From Synechococcus sp. WH 8020 (GTDB lineage Bacteria > Cyanobacteriota > Cyanobacteriia > PCC-6307 > Cyanobiaceae), in the NCBI RefSeq assembly GCF_001040845.1, contig NZ_CP011941.1:1435676-1499675 (forward strand): 64,000 nucleotides of DNA, read 5' to 3'. This document shows positions 17,624 through 28,349 of the stretch, piece after piece. The translations under genes and the position numbers were made by a program. Positions within the stretch are counted from its first letter, which is position 1, and each line of letters opens with the position of its first letter. Below the pieces are notes generated by a model, which saw only the letters and a list, made by a program, of their open reading frames with translations, did not search any database and had not been told where the DNA came from.

Positions 17624-19288
17624 TTACATCATTCCCATGCCACCCATGCCGCCCATGGGGTCCATGCCACCCATGCCGCCCATGGGGTCACCACCTCCAG
17701 CGCCTGCAGGCGCTGGAGGTTCAGGTTTATCTGCCACCACCACTTCCGTGGTTACGACAAGAGATGCAATCGAGACCGCATCCTGAAGCGCAAGACGAAC
17801 CACCTTGGATGCGTCCAGAATCCCGGCACTCATCAGGTCTTCAAAGTTTCCAGTGAGAGCGTTGAATCCCTCTCCGCTATTGCGGACGCGATCCACCACC
17901 ACATCACCGTTAGAACCTGCATTTTCAGCGATCTGACGCAGGGGAGCGCTCAGGGCACGCTGAACGATTTCCACTCCAGTCTTTTGATCACCTTCCAACC
18001 CAGAGGTCAGAGAATCGAGTTCTGATGCGATGTGCAGAAGGGTGGATCCACCTCCAGCAACAATGCCTTCCTCCACAGCTGCACGGGTGGCATTAAGGGC
18101 ATCCTCAATGCGTAGCTTCCGGTTTTTGAGCTCCGTCTCTGTTGGGGCGCCAACCTTGATAACAGCCACGCCTCCAGCGAGCTTGGCAATGCGCTCGTTG
18201 AGTTTCTCTTGGTCATACTCCGAATCAGTGTTCTCGAGCTCGCGCCTAATTGAGGCAACGCGAGCACTGACGGCGTCTTTGCTGTCATCGCTGGCCACGA
18301 TCGTGGTGCTGTCCTTGCTGATCGTGATCCGGCGTGCCCGTCCCAAGTCGTCCATCGTCACCTTGTCGAGGGTCATCGCCCTGTCTTCACTGATGACCTG
18401 ACCACCCGTCAGCACAGCGATGTCAGCCAAAGCAGCCTTACGACGCTCGCCAAACGATGGAGCACGCACTGCAGCCACCTGCAGCACCCCTCGGTTCTTG
18501 TTCACGACCAAGGTGGCAAGGGCTTCCCCATCGACTTCTTCCGCCAAAATGACTAGCGGTGAGCCTGATTTCTGAACCGTCTCCAACACGGGAACCAAAT
18601 CGGTGACGGAGCTGATCTTGCGATCTGTGAGAAGCAGTAACGCATTCTCGAATTCGCAAATCTGGCGGTCACCATCGGTGACGAAATAGGGAGAGCTATA
18701 ACCGCGATCGAAGGCCATACCTTCTGTGACTTCAAGCTCAGTGGCCAGAGACTTGGATTCCTCCACGGTGATCACACCGTCAAAGCTCACCCTGTCCATG
18801 GCCTCGGCAACCATGCGACCCACCTCCTCATCGCCGCCTGAACTGACCGTGGCAACCTGGCGAATCGCATCGCCGCTCACGGACTGACTGCGTTGATTGA
18901 GGCTTGTGACCACAGCAGCCACAGCTTTTTCCATACCCCGGCGAAGTTCGATCGGGCTAGCACCTGCAGCCGTATTTCGAAGCCCCTCCTCCACCATCGC
19001 CTGGGCAAGCACGGTGGCAGTCGTGGTGCCATCGCCAGCTTTGTCCTTGGTCTTAGACGCCACCTGCTGGATCAACTTGGCACCGATGTTTTCGAACGGA
19101 TCTGCAAGTTCAATTTCCTTGGCGATCGTGTCACCGTCATTGACGATGTCGGGCGCGCCGTAGGACTTCTCGAGCACCACATTGCGACCACGAGGTCCGA
19201 TCGTGACCCGAACGGCATCGGCAAGGGCATTCATGCCTCGCTCGAGGGACTCCCGTGATTCGTTCGAAAAGCTGAGAAGTTTGGACAT
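17624..19288 (-). CDS. groL: Chaperonin GroEL (stand-alone copy)
   Basis: A 554-residue 60-kDa chaperonin that folds proteins in an ATP-driven double ring. The nucleotide-binding motif [13 protein letters not shown] is near residues 84-96, and the C-terminal tail is rich in GGM repeats. No groES gene is adjacent and I see no CIRCE inverted repeat upstream. Cyanobacteria commonly encode a groESL operon plus a second, unlinked groEL; this is probably that second copy (inference from context). The tail is encoded by a 27-bp direct repeat. Confidence 0.96.
   Translation of the reverse strand: MSKLLSFSNESRESLERGMNALADAVRVTIGPRGRNVVLEKSYGAPDIVNDGDTIAKEIELADPFENIGAKLIQQVASKTKDKAGDGTTTATVLAQAMVEEGLRNTAAGASPIELRRGMEKAVAAVVTSLNQRSQSVSGDAIRQVATVSSGGDEEVGRMVAEAMDRVSFDGVITVEESKSLATELEVTEGMAFDRGYSSPYFVTDGDRQICEFENALLLLTDRKISSVTDLVPVLETVQKSGSPLVILAEEVDGEALATLVVNKNRGVLQVAAVRAPSFGERRKAALADIAVLTGGQVISEDRAMTLDKVTMDDLGRARRITISKDSTTIVASDDSKDAVSARVASIRRELENTDSEYDQEKLNERIAKLAGGVAVIKVGAPTETELKNRKLRIEDALNATRAAVEEGIVAGGGSTLLHIASELDSLTSGLEGDQKTGVEIVQRALSAPLRQIAENAGSNGDVVVDRVRNSGEGFNALTGNFEDLMSAGILDASKVVRLALQDAVSIASLVVTTEVVVADKPEPPAPAGAGGGDPMGGMGGMDPMGGMGGMGMM
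17636..17689. repeat. 27-bp direct repeat encoding the GroEL GGM tail
   Basis: Two identical 27-bp copies (17636-17662 and 17663-17689) encode the repeated DPMGGMGGM unit at the GroEL C-terminus. In-frame unit length means copy-number change would lengthen or shorten the tail without frameshift. Confidence 0.9.
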
Positions 19289-19406
19289 AGTGTCAGGAAC
19301 CCGGGGGGCAATCGCATCCAGCGTCTATGACTACCCGCTCCCCTCGGAAGTGGGGAAAGCCGAATCCATCGGACAAAGGCGCAAATCGTCTGGTTAATGT
19401 TTGACC

Positions 19407-19583
19407 ATGAAGGATTCAGGAGCGCTGTTCTTCGTTTTCATGGCTGCAATGGCTGCAACCATGACCTTGGTTTATGTGCCACTTCGCATCTATCTAACCG
19501 CTACGGACCGCAGTCGAAGATTGAAGTTGCTTCAGCGCATACGCCGCTTAAGAGAAGAGCTGGGTCAGCCTCTCCAAAACTGA
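19407..19583 (+). CDS. Small membrane protein with basic C-terminus
   Basis: A 58-residue protein from the ATG at 19407. It has one transmembrane segment (ALFFVFMAAMAATMTLVYVP) and a basic, probably helical tail (RSRRLKLLQRIRRLREEL). It lies between groEL (divergent) and fabG (convergent, 3 bp apart). Hydrophobic-plus-amphipathic layout supports a real gene. I do not recognise a family. Confidence 0.65.
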   Translation: MKDSGALFFVFMAAMAATMTLVYVPLRIYLTATDRSRRLKLLQRIRRLREELGQPLQN

Positions 19584-19586
19584 GAT

Positions 19587-20402
<816 letters not shown>

Positions 20403-21509
20403 CTAGATGCCCCGCATGGTTTCAATCGTGTCGATGGCATCACCCAGCAAATTGCGGAATAACTCCAGCTGCTTCTGGCTTCCCATCACCACAAGAAGTT
20501 GTCCAGGACCAAGTCGTTCTTCACCGCTGGGATTTCCCTTCAATGCGCTGCCGTCACGGATGGCCAGCACCATGGCCCCACTGCGGCGGCCCAGCTGGAG
20601 CTCCGACAAGCTCTTGCTGGCCAAATGACCAACAAGTGAGGGATCACGACTTAACCGAAATTCTTCAATTTCAAATTCCGACCCAGACAACAGATCCATA
20701 AAGTCCACCGCCAAGGGCCTTAGAGCCGTTGCTGCCATCACCCTTCCCCCAGCGACGTAGGGACTCACGACAACAGTTGCTCCAGCAAGTTCGAGCTTGG
20801 CTGCAGCTTCTTCGCTGTCGGCTCGAGCAATGAGCCGGCATCCAGGCTCCAAGCCTCGAGCACTGAGCGTGACGTACAGATTGGCCGCATCGCTAGGCAA
20901 GGCCGCCACCAGGCTGCGACAACGATGAAGTCCAGCCTCCAAAAGCGTTTCGTCGAGGGTGGCATCGGCCAGGAGCACAGGCAGACCCCGTTCCTCTGCC
21001 GCCTGCCGACGAGCAGGATCCATCTCAACCACAAGAACGGGAACGGTCTCCAGGAGCAGCTGTTCAGCAATCTCCCGGCCAATGCGGCCATACCCGCAGA
21101 GAATCACATGGTTCTGCATACGCCGTAGGTTTCGGCGAAACCTCAGCTCCCGCAACTGACGGAAGTATCCGGATTCTGTCAGGCCAAGAATCTTTTGGAT
21201 CGAAAGCTGCACCACGACGATGCCCCCTGCCACGATCAACACCGTCACCAGCCGTCCGGCCTGAGAGAGGGGCTCCACTTCTCCGTAACCGATGGTGCTG
21301 ATCGTGATCAGCACCATCCATAAACAATCACCCCAGTCCCAACCCTCCGTGATCCGATAACCAATCGCTCCACCCAAGATCACGATGGCCAGAGCTAAAA
21401 CGGGCAATAGCCATGGGCTGGCCAGCTGGCTTAGCTGAAAACCATGCAAATGAGAGGGATAGCCCTGAAGCCGACGGTGTTTATGCGACCTCCGTCGTGG
21501 CCTCTTCAT
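20403..21509 (-). CDS. Potassium channel protein with RCK (TrkA-N/TrkA-C) domains
   Basis: A 368-residue channel. A basic N-terminus (KRPRRRSHKHRR) precedes helix one (~32-52), a pore loop with selectivity filter TIGYGE (72-77) and helix two (~86-102). A cytosolic RCK domain follows, beginning with the Rossmann motif VILCGYGRIGREIAEQLL (~134-151). A TrkA-C-like domain ends the protein. This is the one-filter-per-subunit layout of tetrameric ligand-gated K+ channels. Its ATG overlaps the stop of the upstream glycosyltransferase gene (TGATG). Confidence 0.93.
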   Translation of the reverse strand: MKRPRRRSHKHRRLQGYPSHLHGFQLSQLASPWLLPVLALAIVILGGAIGYRITEGWDWGDCLWMVLITISTIGYGEVEPLSQAGRLVTVLIVAGGIVVVQLSIQKILGLTESGYFRQLRELRFRRNLRRMQNHVILCGYGRIGREIAEQLLLETVPVLVVEMDPARRQAAEERGLPVLLADATLDETLLEAGLHRCRSLVAALPSDAANLYVTLSARGLEPGCRLIARADSEEAAAKLELAGATVVVSPYVAGGRVMAATALRPLAVDFMDLLSGSEFEIEEFRLSRDPSLVGHLASKSLSELQLGRRSGAMVLAIRDGSALKGNPSGEERLGPGQLLVVMGSQKQLELFRNLLGDAIDTIETMRGI

Positions 21510-22339
21510 CAGAAGCCCATCGCCTCCAACACATCAGCTTCGGAGAGAGAGCTGAGATCGTCATTGCCAAGATGCCGAATCACATCTCGCTTAGGCAATT
21601 GATCCTCAGACAGTCCAAGTGCAACCAATGGCACTCCGCAAAAGGTTGCCAACAGACTGGTCACAGGACAACTCGTCAAAACTACGTCGGTACAGGCAAT
21701 CTGCGCTGCTCTCTCAGAGAGCGAGCTGTTGTCTTCAAGATCAATAGTTCGCAAACCAGGAAGTTTGTCTTTGATGGTGAGCGGTAATTGCTTCCAGCGT
21801 TCTGCTGGCCAGTCTCCCGCTCTGGCAGATGGCTGGAGCAACAACAGAGGCCCATCGCCCTGGGGCTGCCGTTCGCGAGCTCTGTTCATCAGCCCTGCAG
21901 GCAAGCTGATCCGAAAGGCTGCGGCATCTAAGCTCAAACCGAGCGGAGCAAGAAATCCGGAGAGACGTTGAGCACTCCAGCCTTGAGCCTGGGCGGCCTT
22001 AGCAGTGGAAGCAAATCCAGCTTCTGCAACCCGCGTTGGGATATGGCTCATCGACAGCATCAGATTCACCTGACGTCCCTCAGCAAAATTGAGGCAAACC
22101 TGGAAATCAGGTTCACGGACAGAGCCAAGAAGATTGGCCCAATCGGCCATCGTCAGAGCTGCAGAAAAATCAAAGGGAATGATTTTTTCGACCGAGGGCA
22201 GCAACGTCCACAACGATCGGTAGCCAGGGGAACAGGCCACTTGGATGGAAGCCCCAAGCTCGTTGGCACAGGCTGCTACAGCAGGCATACGCTCAAGCTG
22301 CTGTTGAGCTGTTCCTGGGCTTAAAACGAGAACGCGCAT
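21509..22339 (-). CDS. Glycosyltransferase family 9 (heptosyltransferase-like)
   Basis: A 276-residue protein from the ATG at 22339 (MRVLVLSPGTAQQQLERMP). It shows the GT9 layout: an N-terminal Rossmann half, a central LLLLQPSARAGDWPAERWKQL and a C-terminal donor-binding half with CTDVVLTSCPVTSLLATFCGVPLVALG. GT9 enzymes add heptose to lipopolysaccharide. Marine Synechococcus LPS is reported to lack heptose, so the sugar here may differ. It is co-directional and overlapping with the K+ channel gene, which may only reflect compaction. Confidence 0.82.
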   Translation of the reverse strand: MRVLVLSPGTAQQQLERMPAVAACANELGASIQVACSPGYRSLWTLLPSVEKIIPFDFSAALTMADWANLLGSVREPDFQVCLNFAEGRQVNLMLSMSHIPTRVAEAGFASTAKAAQAQGWSAQRLSGFLAPLGLSLDAAAFRISLPAGLMNRARERQPQGDGPLLLLQPSARAGDWPAERWKQLPLTIKDKLPGLRTIDLEDNSSLSERAAQIACTDVVLTSCPVTSLLATFCGVPLVALGLSEDQLPKRDVIRHLGNDDLSSLSEADVLEAMGF

Positions 22340-22411
22340 GCAACAACAGCACAAGTGGTGCGAGCTGATTGTATGGAGGCCGTTTCAGGTTGCTGAAAAC
22401 AGGAGTCGCTT

Positions 22412-23089
22412 ATGCATCTGTTGATCGCAGCCGCTGGGAGTGGGCGGCGGATGGGCGCGACCCGCAACAAGCTGCTGCTGCCTCTATCTGGACAACCCGT
22501 GCTGGCATGGACGCTGCAAGCAGCTCTTGAGGCTGCGTCGATTGATTGGATTGGGATCATCGGTCAGGAAATCGACCGTTCCGAGATTCTCGCTCTCGTG
22601 GAGGGCGCTCCAAAACCTATCGCTTGGATTGCTGGCGGAGACAGTCGTCAGGAGTCGGTCGAACGGGGACTGGCCGGACTCCCCGACCAAGCTCGGCATG
22701 TTCTGATCCATGACGGGGCCCGCTGTCTCGCCTCCCCCGAATTGTTTAACCGCTGTGCAGAAGCCGTTCGCGGCGGCAAGGCGGTGATTGCTGCGACCCC
22801 AGTCACCGACACGATTAAGCGCGTGGATGAATCAGGCTTCATCAAAGCGACCCCGAATCGCGCAGAGCTCTGGGCGGCCCAGACACCACAAGCCTTCTCA
22901 GTGCATGAACTCCGCCAGGGGCATCAGGAGGCCCGTGCGCAGGGCTGGACTGTGACCGATGACGCCTCGCTTTATGAGCGCTTGGGATGGCCGGTCAAAG
23001 TTCTTGATGCTGGTCCCTCCAATATCAAAGTCACGACCCCATTTGATCTCACTGTCGCTGCAGCGGTGCTGGCAGAACGCCAGGGTTAG
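22412..23089 (+). CDS. ispD: 2-C-methyl-D-erythritol 4-phosphate cytidylyltransferase
   Basis: A 225-residue MEP-pathway enzyme that joins CTP to methylerythritol phosphate on the way to isoprenoids for chlorophyll, carotenoids and quinones. Signature motifs are [20 protein letters not shown] (~7-26), [21 protein letters not shown] and [11 protein letters not shown]. Length is standard. The 3' end overlaps the convergent LD-carboxypeptidase gene by 41 bp. Confidence 0.97.
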   Translation: MHLLIAAAGSGRRMGATRNKLLLPLSGQPVLAWTLQAALEAASIDWIGIIGQEIDRSEILALVEGAPKPIAWIAGGDSRQESVERGLAGLPDQARHVLIHDGARCLASPELFNRCAEAVRGGKAVIAATPVTDTIKRVDESGFIKATPNRAELWAAQTPQAFSVHELRQGHQEARAQGWTVTDDASLYERLGWPVKVLDAGPSNIKVTTPFDLTVAAAVLAERQG

Positions 23090-23981
23090 CACCCACCCTC
23101 AAGACACCCTGATCCCCATCAAGGGTCGCAATCGCACCAACCGGCAACGCGGCATTCCCTCCCGGGCCATGGCCCACAAGCAGATTTGCCACCAGGGGAA
23201 TCCCTAAGTCAGCGGTGCGCTCTCGCAACACCTCTTCCAATCTGAACCCACCAGAGTCCGACCCGTCATCGCAGTCCAGGAATCGACCGAATCCAAGGCC
23301 TGCAAGCGATTGGAGCAGACCTGCTAATCGCCACTGCGTGAGCATGCGATCAATGCGATAGGGGGCTTCGCCGATGTCTTCAATGACCAACACAACTCCC
23401 GTTAGGTCAGGCAGGAAAGGAGTCCCGATCAAATGGGACGCCACCGTTAAATTCAGTGTTAACAGGGGACCGACAGCCATGCCTCCCCGCCAAGGCACCC
23501 CTTGAAGATCGTGCAGAGGATGGCCAAAGAGAACGTCCTGCAGTCGCCGCTGGCTCCACTCAGGTTCATCGGCCAGGGTTGTGATTAAAGGCCCATGGAT
23601 CCCCCCGCTCACACCTGCTGCCATGCGAGCGCAGAGCAGTGCGGTCACGTCCGAGAAACCCAACAACCATCCTGGCTGCCAAGCAAAAGGTTGCTCCAAA
23701 AGCCTGGCAGCGCCCCAGCCACCGCGAGCACAGGCCAAGAGGGAGGCAGTGGGGACCGATTGGAAATCACTCCGACGCTCGTCATCCCGTCCGGCCAGAT
23801 ACCCCCAGCGCCGTTGGCTGATGACATCTGGACGGATTCGCAATCCCCAGCTGTTCAGGATCGAGATCCCTCGCAAAAGGTTGTCCGTGTTGTCCAGCGC
23901 AGAGCTAGCGGCCACGATTGCTACGTCATCACCACGCTGAAGAGGGGAAAGCAACAAACCAGACCGGTCTTTGTTGTGCAT
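23049..23981 (-). CDS. LD-carboxypeptidase (peptidase family S66)
   Basis: A 310-residue serine peptidase-like protein; family members trim the terminal D-alanine from tetrapeptides during murein recycling. The nucleophile elbow is near [13 protein letters not shown] and [12 protein letters not shown], followed by a [10 protein letters not shown] segment and the late [18 protein letters not shown] with the catalytic histidine region. It is coupled to the upstream UbiA gene (TGATG) and overlaps ispD tail-to-tail. Confidence 0.9.
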   Translation of the reverse strand: MHNKDRSGLLLSPLQRGDDVAIVAASSALDNTDNLLRGISILNSWGLRIRPDVISQRRWGYLAGRDDERRSDFQSVPTASLLACARGGWGAARLLEQPFAWQPGWLLGFSDVTALLCARMAAGVSGGIHGPLITTLADEPEWSQRRLQDVLFGHPLHDLQGVPWRGGMAVGPLLTLNLTVASHLIGTPFLPDLTGVVLVIEDIGEAPYRIDRMLTQWRLAGLLQSLAGLGFGRFLDCDDGSDSGGFRLEEVLRERTADLGIPLVANLLVGHGPGGNAALPVGAIATLDGDQGVLRVGANPGVLPAPLQRQ

Positions 23982-24892
23982 CAGCCCAGCCGCCCGAGAA
24001 CGAGACCCAAGAACAACAATGCGCCCAAAAGCACCTGGTGACTGAAATGAACTCCGTACACCGACATGGGCTGCTGCCTAACACTTTTCAGTGCTCGGGT
24101 GGCACGCTGCATCCCAGAGGCCACCACTATCCAGAACGGCCAGAAGATGAGTCCGATTCCGGCGCAGGCAGCAGCAACAGCCAGGGCCAACATCGAGAGC
24201 GCATAGGTCACACTCACGACGCGCAAGACGGACGGGCCAAGGGTCAATGCGCTGCTTTTTAAAGCCATCAGGGTGTCATCCGGACGATCCGCCATCGCGT
24301 AGACCGTGTCAAAAGAAAACGTCCAAAGCAGGGTGGCAACCCAACAACCTGCCAAGGGCCAACCGCCATTCAGATCTCCGGTTTGCGCGCCCCAAGGAAT
24401 CAACACCGCAAAACCCCAGCACAAGGCCAAGACCGCTTGGGGGTAGGCGAACCAACGCTTAGCGGACGGGTAGATCAAGATCGGCGGAAGGGCGAGACAA
24501 GCCAGTAGAAAGCAAAGGTCGCGCACGGAATCCGGCAAGTTCAGCACCACGCCCAAGCTGATGATCAGCAACACGATCAACGCAACAACGGCCTGGGCAA
24601 CGCTCAAACTTCCTTGTGCGAGCGGGCGCAGCTTCGTGCGTTCCACATTGCGGTCGATGCGGCGATCCCATAAATCATTCGCAATACAGCCCGCCCCACT
24701 GACCGCCAAACCGCCGAGCACGATCATGACCACAAGGGCCAGCGAAGGCGGTGCATCCGGAGTGAGCCAGAGACTCCAGCCTGCTGGGATCAGCAAAATC
24801 AGTCTTCCGCTGGGTTTGTTCCAACGCAAAAGGGCAACCCATGGAGCCAGGGTTTGACGAAACAACATGTCGTTAGCGGAGCCGACTGGCAA
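23981..24892 (-). CDS. ubiA: 4-hydroxybenzoate polyprenyltransferase (UbiA family)
   Basis: A 303-residue membrane prenyltransferase. In cyanobacteria the UbiA homologue attaches the long isoprenoid chain to 4-hydroxybenzoate in plastoquinone synthesis. The first Asp-rich motif is NDLWDRRIDRNVERTKLRPL (~67-86). The second region is FDTVYAMADRPDDTLM. About eight helices are visible. Start may be the first ATG or the later MLFRQ methionine at residue 9. It overlaps the downstream LD-carboxypeptidase start by one base. Confidence 0.92.
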   Translation of the reverse strand: MPVGSANDMLFRQTLAPWVALLRWNKPSGRLILLIPAGWSLWLTPDAPPSLALVVMIVLGGLAVSGAGCIANDLWDRRIDRNVERTKLRPLAQGSLSVAQAVVALIVLLIISLGVVLNLPDSVRDLCFLLACLALPPILIYPSAKRWFAYPQAVLALCWGFAVLIPWGAQTGDLNGGWPLAGCWVATLLWTFSFDTVYAMADRPDDTLMALKSSALTLGPSVLRVVSVTYALSMLALAVAAACAGIGLIFWPFWIVVASGMQRATRALKSVRQQPMSVYGVHFSHQVLLGALLFLGLVLGRLG

Positions 24893-24970
24893 AAAAGGGC
24901 TCCATTTCGGAAACCCTAAGCAGAGGTTCTTGATGTCTGCTTAGGGCAAAGTGGGAGGGCTTTCAGCGCG

Positions 24971-26581
24971 GTGCTTCAAGTGACACCAGGGCCGAGCTTT
25001 CAAAACGGTCGAGCCTTGCGGAAGATTGCCGCGATCGATATTGGAACCAATTCCACCCACCTCTTGGTGGCCTCTGTTGATACGGAGCTAAGAACGTTCA
25101 GCATCGAGTTGGCTGAGAAGTCCACAACGCGCTTAGGGGAAAGAGATCCGGAAACAGGCAATCTCTCAGAGGCGGCTATCGAGCGCGGCCTGGAAGCGCT
25201 GCGTCGCTTTCGCGAGCTCGCGCTGAGTCACCAGGTTGAACAGATCGTGACCGCGGCCACAAGCGCGGTGCGTGAAGCCCCGAATGGTCGGGACTTTTTG
25301 CAAAAGATTGAGGATCAGCTCGATCTTGAAGTGGATCTCGTCAGTGGCCCAGAAGAAGCCCGCTTGATCTACCTAGGCGTGCTCTCAGGCATGCCTTTCG
25401 GAGACTGTCCGCATCTTGTACTGGACATCGGAGGAGGATCCACAGAGCTGATTCTTGCGGATGGTCGTGATGCACGAGCACTGACCAGCACAAGAGTTGG
25501 CGCGGTGCGACTTCAGCGAGATTTTGTCAACGATGAGCCGATTCCCCCGCAGCGTCGGACCTTTCTTCAAGCGTTCATCCAAGGATCTCTAGAGCCCGCG
25601 GTCAACAAAGTGCTGCGGCGGATCACCCCGAACGAAAAGCCCGTGATGGTGGCCACCAGTGGCACCGCAATGGCCATTGGAGCCCTAGCCGCGAGCGAGG
25701 AGGATCGTCCACCTCTGAAGCTTCACGGCTATCGGGTGAGCAAACAACGTCTCGACCGGGTGGTTGATCGCTTGGTGGTGATGACACCAGAGCAACGCAA
25801 AGGATTGGCACCCATCAACGATCGACGTGCGGAGATCATTGTTCCAGGTGCCTTAATTCTTCAAACCAGCATGCAGATGTTGGGAGCCAAAGAATTGGTT
25901 CTGAGTGAACGCGCTCTGCGCGAAGGCCTGATCGTTGATTGGATGTTGCGTCACGGCCTCCTAGAAGACCGTTTCAGCTTTCAAAGCAGTATTCGACAGC
26001 GCACCGTGATCCATCAGGTGCAGCGTTTCGCCGTCAATCAACAACGAGCCGAGCGTGTGGCTTCCCATGCGCTCACTCTGTATGACAACACCCAAGACCA
26101 TCTTCATCGTGACGATGGCTCAGGCCGCGACTTGCTATGGGCCGCAGCGATGCTTCACGCCTGCGGTCAACACATCAATCTCAGCGCCTATCACAAGCAC
26201 TCCTGGTATCTGATCCGCCATGGCGAACTGCTGGGCTATTCAGAAGCAGAGCATTTGATGGTGGCTGCCATCGCGCGTTATCACCGCCGCAGTCTTCCCA
26301 AAAAGAGGCATGAGTCTTGGCAAGCACTTCAAAGCCGCGACAATCGACGCACGGTCTCAGATATGGCCTTACTGCTCAGACTGGCGGTTGCCCTCGATCG
26401 ACGTCCAGAGCCGGTGTTTCAAAGCTTGCTGGTCAACGTGAACAATGAAGATCTTGTGCTCGAGTTGATCGGGGAAAAGGCAGATCAAGATTTCAGTCTC
26501 GAGCAGTGGAGCCTGGAGAGTTGTGCCCCAATGCTGAGGGAGGTCGCCGGTTTGAACCTCAAGCTCAAGGTTCAGGAGTGA
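24971..26581 (+). CDS. ppx: Exopolyphosphatase (Ppx/GppA family)
   Basis: A 536-residue phosphatase that releases phosphate from long polyphosphate chains, or hydrolyses pppGpp in some relatives. The actin-like phosphate loops are AAIDIGTNSTHLLVA (near 19), DIGGGSTELILADG (near 151) and VATSGTAMAIGALA. A C-terminal HD-type region (HACGQHINLSAYHKHS, MVAAIARYHRR) completes the long form. It starts with GTG at 24971. Its 3' end overlaps the convergent RodZ-like gene by 17 bp. Confidence 0.94.
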   Translation: MLQVTPGPSFQNGRALRKIAAIDIGTNSTHLLVASVDTELRTFSIELAEKSTTRLGERDPETGNLSEAAIERGLEALRRFRELALSHQVEQIVTAATSAVREAPNGRDFLQKIEDQLDLEVDLVSGPEEARLIYLGVLSGMPFGDCPHLVLDIGGGSTELILADGRDARALTSTRVGAVRLQRDFVNDEPIPPQRRTFLQAFIQGSLEPAVNKVLRRITPNEKPVMVATSGTAMAIGALAASEEDRPPLKLHGYRVSKQRLDRVVDRLVVMTPEQRKGLAPINDRRAEIIVPGALILQTSMQMLGAKELVLSERALREGLIVDWMLRHGLLEDRFSFQSSIRQRTVIHQVQRFAVNQQRAERVASHALTLYDNTQDHLHRDDGSGRDLLWAAAMLHACGQHINLSAYHKHSWYLIRHGELLGYSEAEHLMVAAIARYHRRSLPKKRHESWQALQSRDNRRTVSDMALLLRLAVALDRRPEPVFQSLLVNVNNEDLVLELIGEKADQDFSLEQWSLESCAPMLREVAGLNLKLKVQE

Positions 26582-27374
26582 GGGGGTACCAACGCAACTG
26601 ATCGATGCTGCCCAAGACCCGAGGCGAGCCATCCCCATAGCTAAACCTCACCAAATCAGGTCGTCCCGCGAAGACCTCAAGCCCCTGATCGCCCTCAAAC
26701 TGTTTCGGTTCGTTCAGAGTGCCCTCAAAAATCACATCCCCGCTCCGATTGCGGACGGACACCCAGCTCGGTTGTGAGCTGACAAGCGAAATCTGTCCTG
26801 GACTCTTGTTGTCACCGCTCGTAGCCATGTCCAAAGCGAGACCGTTGTTCGTGGCTGGAGTTGGCTGAGGCACAGCTTGGTCCGACGAAGCCGCGGTGCT
26901 CACAACTTCTGATTGCTGGCGGTTTCCACGAAATGCAATGGCGCTGATTGCCGTCACTGCAACTAGGAGCAAAGGAATGGCTGCATTTCTAATCCAGCGA
27001 CCCATCGATGCGGAGTCCTGCTGGCCTTGCGGTACGTCGGTAGCTCCTGAGCGCTCGCGACTCACCCGCTTTGCAGGCGCAGCCTTCGTCACAGCAGGCT
27101 GAGATTGGAATTGTTGAACCAAAGGAACGGGGTCTAATCCCAATTTTTGCGCCACTCTTCGCAGCATCCCGCATATAAAAACGGGTTCTGGAAGATTGTC
27201 CCGATCTCCATTCTCCAAAGCTTCAAGCTGCTCTTTACCCATGTGGAGCGAATCGGCAAAAGCTTGGCAAGTCATCCCTTGCCTTTCCCGCTCTTCCTTT
27301 AAGACGCGGCCGAGGGAAGCGAGTTCGTCCTGACGGAAATCTGAATGATCGGTAGCGTCACTAACTTCGGCCAT
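26565..27374 (-). CDS. RodZ-like helix-turn-helix membrane protein
   Basis: A 269-residue protein. Residues ~15-80 form a HTH_25 domain (LGRVLKEERERQGMTCQAFA, LEALENGDRDNLPEPVFICG). A linker leads to one transmembrane helix near 133-150 (AAIPLLLVAVTAISAIAF). The C-terminal ~80 residues form a beta-rich DUF4115-like domain (PSWVSVRNRSGDVIFEGTL). This order matches RodZ, the MreB-linked shape factor. Many marine Synechococcus are coccoid, so the role here may differ. Convergent overlap with ppx. Confidence 0.85.
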   Translation of the reverse strand: MAEVSDATDHSDFRQDELASLGRVLKEERERQGMTCQAFADSLHMGKEQLEALENGDRDNLPEPVFICGMLRRVAQKLGLDPVPLVQQFQSQPAVTKAAPAKRVSRERSGATDVPQGQQDSASMGRWIRNAAIPLLLVAVTAISAIAFRGNRQQSEVVSTAASSDQAVPQPTPATNNGLALDMATSGDNKSPGQISLVSSQPSWVSVRNRSGDVIFEGTLNEPKQFEGDQGLEVFAGRPDLVRFSYGDGSPRVLGSIDQLRWYPLTPEP

Positions 27375-27482
27375 TTCATGTATTCACCGTCAAAAAATTT
27401 TAGTTGCGTTTCGGCAAACTGTCACCAGGATTTAAATTTACCCAGTCAATAAAGTATTTAACTTTCAGATCAAAAGATTCAA

Positions 27483-27554
<72 letters not shown>

Positions 27555-27593
27555 CGGATGGAAATCTTAAACCACAACGGAGAAGCCAGATAC

Positions 27594-28349
27594 TTAGTGA
27601 CGAGGACGGAACAAGTGATCATGCTCTGGCGAGTAAAGCTTTGAGCGCTGGCGACCTGCCTTCAATGCTGGACTCACAATATAAAGAGTGGTCCGGATCA
27701 AATTTTGCTCTTGAGAGATCGCTGCCATGCGGTCCAGAGGGACGACTTGCAGCCATTCATCGGGCCAGCTCACACGGTGACCGATAGCCACTGGTGTATC
27801 GGGCGAATAATGCTTCAGCAATGTTGCTTGCACCTCCTCAACATGGCGAGCACTGAGATAGAGGCATAGCGATGCTTGTAGACGGGCAAGATTCTCCAAA
27901 CTCTCCGTTTCGGGCACCCCAGTGCGTCCACCGGCTCTCCCCAAAACAATGGTCTGAACGAGGCCAGGAATCGTGAGTTCAGCCCCTAACGCTGAAGCGG
28001 TCGCCTGATAAGCGCTGATTCCTGGAACCACGTCGACAGAGATCCCAGCATCAGTTAAGCCACAAATTTGCTCCGAAAGAGCTCCATACAGGCAGGGATC
28101 ACCGTCATGAAGACGAACCACCTGAAGACCTTTTTGGGCCCGATCAATCATCAGTGGGAGCACATCTTCAAGCGTGAGCGTGCTGCTCCGAATGGTTTCG
28201 CAGTGATCTGGGGCTAAGGCCGCGATCTGAGGCGACACCAACGAGTCTGTCCAAATCAAAACCTGAGCAGACTTCAACCGGTTCTCAGCACGTCGCGTTA
28301 GAAGATCAGGAGCTCCGGGCCCTGCACCGACAATCGACACTGTGGTCAT
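27594..28349 (-). CDS. cobM: Precorrin-4 C11-methyltransferase
   Basis: A 251-residue SAM-dependent methyltransferase of the corrin-ring pathway. The N-terminal [19 protein letters not shown], the [15 protein letters not shown] loop and [16 protein letters not shown] are tetrapyrrole methylase signatures; the second half carries [15 protein letters not shown]. It methylates C11 of precorrin-4. It overlaps the upstream lgt gene by 4 bp and ends the petC-petA-lgt-cobM run. With the CobT-like gene at 3.1 kb it supports cobamide synthesis by this organism. Confidence 0.94.
   Translation of the reverse strand: MTTVSIVGAGPGAPDLLTRRAENRLKSAQVLIWTDSLVSPQIAALAPDHCETIRSSTLTLEDVLPLMIDRAQKGLQVVRLHDGDPCLYGALSEQICGLTDAGISVDVVPGISAYQATASALGAELTIPGLVQTIVLGRAGGRTGVPETESLENLARLQASLCLYLSARHVEEVQATLLKHYSPDTPVAIGHRVSWPDEWLQVVPLDRMAAISQEQNLIRTTLYIVSPALKAGRQRSKLYSPEHDHLFRPRH

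Noticed and set aside
19289-19406. CIRCE heat-shock operator upstream of groEL
   Set aside because: No TTAGCACTC-N9-GAGTGCTAA-like inverted repeat is present.
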